Shown: positions 8,601 to 10,059 of the stretch, one piece after another | How positions within the stretch are numbered: the first letter of the stretch is position 1 | Layout of the letters: each line of letters opens with the position of its first letter | Source of the DNA: Cephalothrix simula | Taxonomy: Eukaryota; Nemertea; Palaeonemertea; Archinemertea; Cephalotrichidae | NCBI GenBank assembly: GCA_035591015.1 | Contig: JAXIUW010237285.1 | Span: 1-10,059 of the forward strand | DNA length: 10,059 bases | Direction: 5' to 3' | Position numbers and translations under genes: made by a program | The notes under the pieces: model-generated | What the model saw: only the letters and a program-made list of their open reading frames with translations | The model's database searches: none | Told to the model about the DNA's origin: nothing

Positions 8601-9396
8601 CTAACGCTACCCATGCATGTTTTCTGACAATTTCTCTGTTTATTTAAGCAATGATGAGCGAGGACTGCTCCTTATCAATTGGAAAAGAAGTTCATAATCA
8701 GCAGGTAGTTGCTTTTCCAATAAATGACGAAAAACTTAAAGGCTACATCAACGAGGCTATTGATCATCTAGAAAGTATTGGAACATTAGCAAAAATTATC
8801 AACAAGTGAGTAATTAGTAGATTGAAACGACATTTTTCCGGACGCATTGAAAAGATGAATTACTTTAAGAACGGTGGACTGAACATTAAGACAGCTACAC
8901 ATCAAAGTGTTTAGTTACTGTAAAACAAACATTTGGTGAAATCGGACACTTTTTAGATTGGAAATAGCACTTGTACTACGATGTTTAGTGTTTAAAGGGC
9001 TGCTGTTGTGTAGAACCAGTCCTTAAACATAAACATCGTCGTGCGAGTGCATATAAAATCTAAAATGTGTCCGACTTCAACCCGTTTTACGGTATATAAT
9101 ATTGTTATTTTTCCATTTTCAGATATCTGGGAAGAGATTGTAAGGCTAATGAAGATGATGATACAACACCAATTTACATCAGTCAGTTTGTTGGTCTTTA
9201 CATATTAATGGGTGCTTCCATTGTCCTTTCCTTTTTCATGGTTGGAGCCAAATTAATTTACAACAGATATTATCTTAAACGGTACAAAGACTCGCCGGAT
9301 GATTGGGAAGAGATGCAAAAACTGAGAAGGAGCCGAAATGGTCGGGTAAGTAAAAAATGTAAAAGAAATCTAGCTGCAAGAAAACAGATAAAGTGA
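2564..9396 (+). CDS. Divergent ionotropic glutamate receptor subunit, 12 exons
   Basis: Predicted plasma-membrane ligand-gated cation channel subunit; iGluRs work as tetramers opened by an amino acid. Join: 2564-2678, 4375-4590, 4724-5014, 5574-5779, 5863-5919, 6220-6630, 6762-6875, 6961-7074, 7150-7332, 7452-8130, 8649-8805, 9123-9345. This gives 922 codons, or 938 if the last donor is read through to TGA at 9394-9396; family members are typically about 900 residues. Every junction is GT..AG and keeps frame. Domains: signal peptide 1-21; amino-terminal PBP1-like domain about 30-470, with N-glycosylation sequons at N72, N139, N410 and N453; S1 about 502-610; M1 627-649; pore loop 667-681; M3 690-716; S2 about 720-855; M4 870-894; basic tail. 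Conserved by alignment to GluA2: R587 (R485), T745 (T655), D788 (E705, Asp as in GluN), C802-C854 disulfide, Q677 (Q/R site). ATG 2564 is preceded in frame by TAG at 2540-2542. Subfamily not assigned. Confidence 0.93.
2895..3065. repeat. Dispersed repeat fragment (GGTGGCCAC...TCAGGGAATTT type)
   Basis: The stretch has repeated CCTG / TCAGG words (CAGGGTGGCCACTCACCTGG, then TGTAAATCAGG, then ATCAGGGAATTT), followed by repeated AAGTCGGGGAAAAGTCG and GAAAGTCCGGAAAAACC words, and ends in a 6-bp hairpin (AGGGGG 3046-3051, CCCCCT 3060-3065). It is GC-richer than its surroundings. An open frame across it (from 2829) reads as a low-complexity peptide. I recall similar GGTGGCCAC/CAGGGAATTT repeats from several marine invertebrate genomes, but cannot name the family. 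Confidence 0.5.
3288..3406. repeat. Degenerate tandem repeat, about three units
   Basis: Three imperfect units of roughly 31-40 bases start at 3288, 3343 and 3376. Each runs GAAAT, then TGTCC or a variant, then a GATA/ACAAATA word, then GCGTT or GCGAA. An 11-base spacer follows the first unit. Similarity is by eye and loose. This periodicity explains the open frame that covers it, so I do not call a gene. Confidence 0.3.
4028..4035. promoter_or_regulatory. Full palindromic CRE match (TGACGTCA)
   Basis: A perfect TGACGTCA, the consensus site for CREB/ATF-type bZIP factors, lies inside intron 1. An 8-mer in several kilobases has an appreciable chance of occurring randomly, so regulation is only a possibility. 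A perfect palindrome GTCACGTGAC containing a CACGTG E-box lies upstream near 3792-3801. Confidence 0.25.
4125..4181. mobile_element. 39-bp perfect palindromic insertion with 9-bp target duplication
   Basis: The core at 4134-4172 is a perfect inverted repeat: 19-bp arm GGGTAATACCTAACTTCGG (4134-4152), one central base (4153), and the exact reverse complement (4154-4172). It is flanked by identical direct repeats ATCTACAAA at 4125-4133 and 4173-4181. This is what a transposed sequence with a 9-bp target-site duplication looks like. It has no room for any internal sequence, so it may be two terminal inverted repeats fused after internal loss, or a minimal non-autonomous element. A 9-bp duplication is typical of Mutator-like transposases (hAT gives 8). 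Family assignment is inference. Confidence 0.7.
4375..4590 (+). CDS. Receptor exon 2: start of amino-terminal domain
   Basis: Residues 39-110 plus one base. It begins LNIILPILGF, like the first beta strand of PBP1/ANF-receptor domains, and includes the sequon N72-I-S. It ends at donor GTAAGT (4591) in phase 1. The acceptor was selected because it is the only nearby AG compatible with exon 1. Confidence 0.82.
4724..5014 (+). CDS. Receptor exon 3: amino-terminal domain, lobe core
   Basis: Residues 111-207. The pattern ANLDFIISDYSPALDEFASAANV, followed by ILPLKLDMVKALIGFYKEY and FLIFFKDDT, follows the PBP1 order: site-search strand, helix, then a helix preceding the second strand. N139-V-T is a sequon. 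The acceptor is TTTCAG, the donor ACGTAAGT; it ends in phase 1. Intron 2 (4591-4723) is 133 nt. Confidence 0.88.
5015..5573 (+). other. Intron 3 (559 nt) with GC-richer insert
   Basis: From GTAAGT to TATTACAG. The first half (about 5050-5230) is GC-richer and open in two frames, with a possible retroelement fossil on the minus strand. A middle AT-rich part repeats ATATATA...AAATTTTAAC twice near 5280-5330. Then come short GC-rich inverted words (CTCGGG 5420-5425, CCCGAG 5442-5447). The open frame continuing upstream of 5574 is intronic. Confidence 0.6.
5090..5215 (-). pseudogene. Weak fossil of a retrotransposon reverse-transcriptase tail
   Basis: On the minus strand an open frame of 102 codons (5314-5006) includes LRVPHLRNTRRKFFGTSALR. 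It loosely resembles the C-terminal tail of many non-LTR retrotransposon ORF2 proteins, where an LR-P-R-T segment is followed by a basic, aromatic SF..SA..LWN..L block. The WN is absent, there is no catalytic core, and no poly-A or target duplication was found. It could equally be an unrelated decayed repeat. Confidence 0.2.
5574..5779 (+). CDS. Receptor exon 4: amino-terminal domain, second lobe
   Basis: Residues 208-276. It reads LACEAVKELRKLPLIERV and then KDTLKDVLERVRRAKSDSVILWG, the typical lobe-2 helix followed by a strand in PBP1-type domains. The acceptor TATTACAG at 5572-5573 matches the phase left by exon 3. The reading frame is open upstream to 5525, but the exon start is fixed by phase and acceptor. 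The donor TTGTAAGT leaves phase 0. Confidence 0.87.
5863..5919 (+). CDS. Receptor exon 5: 57-nt mini-exon
   Basis: Residues 277-295, LTEINESWSKTVSWIIGDS, matching the short helix and W-I strand that follow in PBP1 domains. It is phase 0 on both sides, so skipping would delete 19 residues without a frameshift. Acceptor TTTTATAG, donor GTAAGT. Intron 4 (5780-5862) is 83 nt. Confidence 0.82.
5920..6219 (+). other. Intron 5 (300 nt)
   Basis: From GTAAGT to CTGCAG after a pyrimidine tract. It contains GTTACTACT twice near 6041-6066 and a small ATAGTAG/CTACTAT hairpin overlapping the first copy. Nothing gene-like; the open frame from 6172 is a run-in to exon 6. Confidence 0.7.
6220..6630 (+). CDS. 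Receptor exon 6: amino-terminal domain with acidic insertion
   Basis: Residues 296-432. It starts with the family's conserved helix (APFVDIVTGSNTVYALTIL), then carries a strongly acidic Asp/Tyr/Ser stretch at about 354-382, and resumes with ISLKELISLFNSTLSKL and a charged helix. N410-S-T is a sequon. Both boundaries are phase 0 (acceptor CTGCAG, donor GTATGT). The acidic stretch has no counterpart I know in vertebrate subunits. Confidence 0.88.
6762..6875 (+). CDS. Receptor exon 7: closing strand of amino-terminal domain
   Basis: Residues 433-470. The segment SSLTGNHFQLDEFGLRINYS matches the G-x-TG...F-D--G-R signature that ends PBP1 domains in iGluRs. N453-Y-S is a sequon. Phase 0 on both sides. 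Acceptor ATTTCAG, donor GTACGT. Intron 6 (6631-6761) is 131 nt. Confidence 0.88.
6961..7074 (+). CDS. Receptor exon 8: linker to ligand-binding domain
   Basis: Residues 471-508. A Ser/Lys-rich linker (SAQRSKSSSKAK) is followed by TVDVYMIM, the first strand of S1. It is 114 nt, phase 0. Intron 7 (6876-6960) is 85 nt; acceptor TGTTTAG, donor GTAAGC. Confidence 0.86.
7150..7332 (+). CDS. Receptor exon 9: ligand-binding half S1, first part
   Basis: Residues 509-569. SKPFGYTEEGVKGNKAFSGMFVEIFRAI parallels the ESPYV...GN..EGYCVDL region of GluA/GluK. The loop after YKFVYRRGEST is shorter than usual: the Gly-Lys-Tyr and WNGMVGEL-like segments of canonical receptors cannot be recognised. Phase 0. 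Intron 8 (7075-7149), at 75 nt, is the shortest. Confidence 0.9.
7452..8130 (+). CDS. Receptor exon 10: S1 end, M1, pore loop, M3, S2 start
   Basis: Residues 570-795 plus one base; the channel core. R587 lies six residues before F593, as R485 does before the phenylalanine of the FSKPF block in GluA2. M1 is about 627-649. The pore loop SVWYTYGTMVQLGG has Q677 at the Q/R site. M3 ends in SYTGNLTSFLT (706-716). S2 contributes SPT (743-745) and FMGD (785-788). The donor AAAG|GTAAGG leaves phase 1. Intron 9 (7333-7451) is 119 nt. Met at 7413 is intronic and not a start. Confidence 0.95.
8131..8648 (+). other. Intron 10 (518 nt)
   Basis: From GTAAGG to TTTAAG. Contents: AGATCTAGATCT palindrome near 8171-8182, GCAAAAAATTTTGC near 8334-8347, and a double ATGGC block at 8561-8587 resembling 208-237. 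Two overlapping open frames (8293-8589, 8330-8647) show no family features and are non-coding by context, since exons 10 and 11 join in frame across them. Confidence 0.7.
8561..8587. repeat. ATGGC-rich repeat fragment
   Basis: TTCCAAATGGCGGTCAAAATGGC and following bases match, with gaps, the block at about 208-237 (ATCCAAAATGGC...CCAAGATGGC). Two copies 8 kb apart in non-coding DNA suggest a dispersed family. Confidence 0.35.
8649..8805 (+). CDS. Receptor exon 11: ligand-binding half S2, end
   Basis: Residues 796-847 plus two bases. SEDCSLSIGKEV gives C802, first half of the conserved S2 disulfide, and the run INDEKLKGYINEAIDHLESIGTL matches the usual helix pair (sp-rd.iN.aiL.L.e.G.l). Acceptor TATTTAAG, donor AA|GTGAGT, phase 2. 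Confidence 0.92.
8806..9122 (+). other. Intron 11 (317 nt), mostly a MITE
   Basis: From GTGAGT to CATTTTCAG. The 175-bp element at 8918-9092 makes up more than half of it, and its right end lies 30 nt from the exon 12 boundary, so the remaining tract must contain the polypyrimidine tract, and the branch point lies either in that tract or inside the element. Confidence 0.75.
8918..9092. mobile_element. 175-bp MITE with long terminal inverted repeats, TA-flanked
   Basis: The left arm (8918 to about 8998) and right arm (about 9021-9092) are reverse complements at roughly 80-85% by eye with small gaps. Shared blocks include YGTAAAAC, TCGGACAC, TTTTAGATT, GCACT and ACGATGTTTA. About 22 bases separate the arms, so the transcript would fold into a long hairpin. 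It is flanked by TA on both sides (8916-8917 and 9093-9094), as expected for Tc1/mariner-mobilised elements. There is no coding capacity, so it is non-autonomous. The superfamily is inferred from TA alone. Confidence 0.75.
9123..9345 (+). CDS. Receptor exon 12: M4 and cytoplasmic tail
   Basis: Residues 848-922. C854 completes the S2 disulfide; an acidic loop (NEDDDTT) leads to M4, QFVGLYILMGASIVLSFFMV, at about 869-888 and a little beyond, then a basic juxtamembrane stretch (NRYYLKRYK) and a short tail rich in charged residues. The donor CGG|GTAAGT at 9346 is strong and in phase 0; if not used, the frame continues 16 codons to TGA at 9394-9396. Confidence 0.92.
9346..9396 (+). CDS. Read-through extension of the last exon (alternative C-terminus)
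   Basis: If the donor at 9346-9347 is skipped, translation adds 16 residues, VSKKCKRNLAARKQIK, and stops at TGA 9394-9396. The stretch is strongly basic. Because it begins at a good GTAAGT donor it is more likely intron than coding, but no downstream exon is certain within the window. Confidence 0.35.
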   Translation, partial: VSKKCKRNLAARKQIK

Positions 9397-9432
9397 CTGT
9401 GTCGATAGAAACAGATTAACTTAAGTAGTTCC

Positions 9433-9467
9433 GGGGGCCCTTGGTCAAAATTGTCTCCGCGGCCCCC
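9433..9467. repeat. GC-rich inverted repeat
   Basis: GGGGGCC (9433-9439) pairs with GGCCCCC (9461-9467) around a 21-nt loop, in otherwise AT-rich DNA. It looks like a dispersed repeat fragment. Confidence 0.4.
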
Positions 9468-9752
9468 TAGCGTTTCCATTAACTCGGCAAAATGCATTGA
9501 AATTGGACTCGGTTCGCGATGTTATTTCCCTTTACTTGTGGAGTGAGGAGAGGCTAAGTATGGGCGAAATTGGCAAAATTCCACTCCCCTAAAGGATATT
9601 TATTTATTAAATGATAGAATACTGCTATTTAAAAAATCAAATTGGTTGAACGACATAATTTTTCGAACAATTCTAGTAGTAGGCCAGGAGCCGAACTATG
9701 GTCACCTGGCACCATGTTGTCTACAGTATGGCACCAACTTTTTTGACTTTAG

Positions 9753-9776
9753 GAGGTCTATGTTTACCGAGAATAA
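9753..9776 (+). CDS. Candidate small terminal exon
   Basis: A pyrimidine-rich stretch followed by GACTTTAG (AG 9751-9752) precedes an in-phase reading of seven codons, EVYVYRE, and TAA at 9774-9776. Splicing from the exon 12 donor (phase 0) would end the protein ...SRNGREVYVYRE, 929 residues. An AATAAA follows 82 bases later. The match is short and could be chance; exons beyond the window are the main alternative. Confidence 0.25.
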   Translation, partial: EVYVYRE

Positions 9777-9796
9777 GTTGCTCCCAAAAAGAAAAT

Positions 9797-9843
9797 GGTA
9801 AGTTTTGGAGTTATGGACGTTTTTTTTTAACTTACCTCCAAAA
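9797..9843. repeat. Nested, mutually exclusive inverted repeats
   Basis: GGTAAGTT (9797-9804) is the reverse complement of AACTTACC (9829-9836), and TTTTGGAG (9803-9810) of CTCCAAAA (9836-9843). The two pairings overlap by two bases on the left and one on the right, so the left and right 14-15-base blocks are near rearranged inverted copies. A T-tract lies between. Confidence 0.4.
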
Positions 9844-9857
9844 AGTGGCGCCGTAAA

Positions 9858-9863
9858 AATAAA
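9858..9863 (+). terminator. Candidate polyadenylation signal AATAAA
   Basis: Canonical AATAAA after the candidate terminal exon, with T/G-rich sequence about 45-90 bases downstream (for example TTTTGGTTGGTCTT). It would serve either the read-through or the spliced C-terminus. AATAAA is common by chance in AT-rich DNA. Confidence 0.3.
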
Positions 9864-10059
9864 CTAAAAATGCTCTTGGGAACGAATCAAATAAGATACA
9901 GCATTTTGGTTGGTCTTAATGTAAAGCTAGGAGTCTACTCTATATCTGTTGGTATGCGGTATAATGTGCTATGACGTCGTTAGGGTCACAAGGAGGGGTC
10001 ATTTCCAAATTTTCGACCCTATCTCAAAATCTAGAGCATTTAGAACCCAATTTTTAGCC

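Larger units (their letters stand above)
9397..10059 (+). other. 3' region: intron 12, 3' UTR or intergenic DNA
   Basis: No clear gene. It holds a GC-rich inverted repeat (9433-9467), direct repeats of TGGCACCA (9707-9714, 9729-9736), a candidate small terminal exon (from 9753), a nested inverted-repeat cluster (9797-9843), an AATAAA (9858-9863), and GGGTCA/GACCC-rich repeat-like sequence near 9980-10020. Whether the receptor gene ends here or continues past the window cannot be settled. Confidence 0.5.

Noticed and set aside
8293-8647. Two overlapping + strand open frames in intron 10
   Set aside because: Exons 10 and 11 join precisely across them, restoring GCA for A796 and the S2 disulfide region; no domain in either frame.
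8918-9092. MicroRNA precursor interpretation of the long hairpin
   Set aside because: Arms of 70-80 bp with TA at both ends fit a MITE better; no evidence of a mature small RNA.
1-10059. A bacterial defence, CRISPR, phage or tRNA system
   Set aside because: No repeats with regular spacers, no operon-like gene packing, no ribosome-binding patterns; the one gene is intron-split and metazoan in type.

Overview
This is a eukaryotic genomic window, almost certainly from an invertebrate animal. It is AT-rich and carries one intron-split gene with canonical GT..AG junctions (mostly GTAAGT-type donors, pyrimidine-rich acceptors). There is no sign of bacterial operons, tRNA/rRNA genes or CRISPR. I cannot name the phylum. 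The sequence is compatible with a marine invertebrate whose introns carry many small dispersed repeats.

The gene is on the + strand from about 2564 to at least 9345. It encodes a divergent ionotropic glutamate receptor (iGluR) subunit. I joined 12 exons by hand: 2564-2678, 4375-4590, 4724-5014, 5574-5779, 5863-5919, 6220-6630, 6762-6875, 6961-7074, 7150-7332, 7452-8130, 8649-8805 and 9123-9345. They splice in frame into 922 codons. The order is signal peptide, amino-terminal (PBP1/ANF-receptor) domain, ligand-binding half S1, M1, re-entrant pore loop M2, M3, ligand-binding half S2, M4 and a short cytoplasmic tail. The 3' end is ambiguous: read-through to a stop at 9394-9396, splicing to a small candidate terminal exon near 9753, or exons beyond the window.

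The receptor keeps the ligand-binding arginine, a conserved S2 threonine and acidic residue, the S2 disulfide and a Gln at the Q/R site. It departs from the canonical family in the S1 ligand loop, in the M3 gating motif (SYTGNLTSFLT instead of SYTANLAAFLT), and by an Asp/Tyr/Ser-rich acidic insertion in the amino-terminal domain.

Region by region: 1-73 may be the end of an exon of an upstream gene; 74-2563 is AT-rich and has no gene I can support. Intron 1 (2679-4374) holds a composite dispersed repeat, a degenerate tandem repeat and a 39-bp perfect palindrome flanked by a 9-bp direct duplication. Intron 3 holds a GC-richer patch with a weak minus-strand resemblance to a retrotransposon reverse-transcriptase tail. 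Intron 11 contains a well-supported 175-bp inverted-repeat MITE flanked by TA. Seven of the eleven introns are under 135 nt or so or exactly in the 75-133 nt range, and several of the longer ones carry repeats, so insertions appear to have expanded them. The most noteworthy items are the 39-bp palindromic insertion, the MITE close to a splice acceptor, and the unusual ligand pocket and gate of the receptor.
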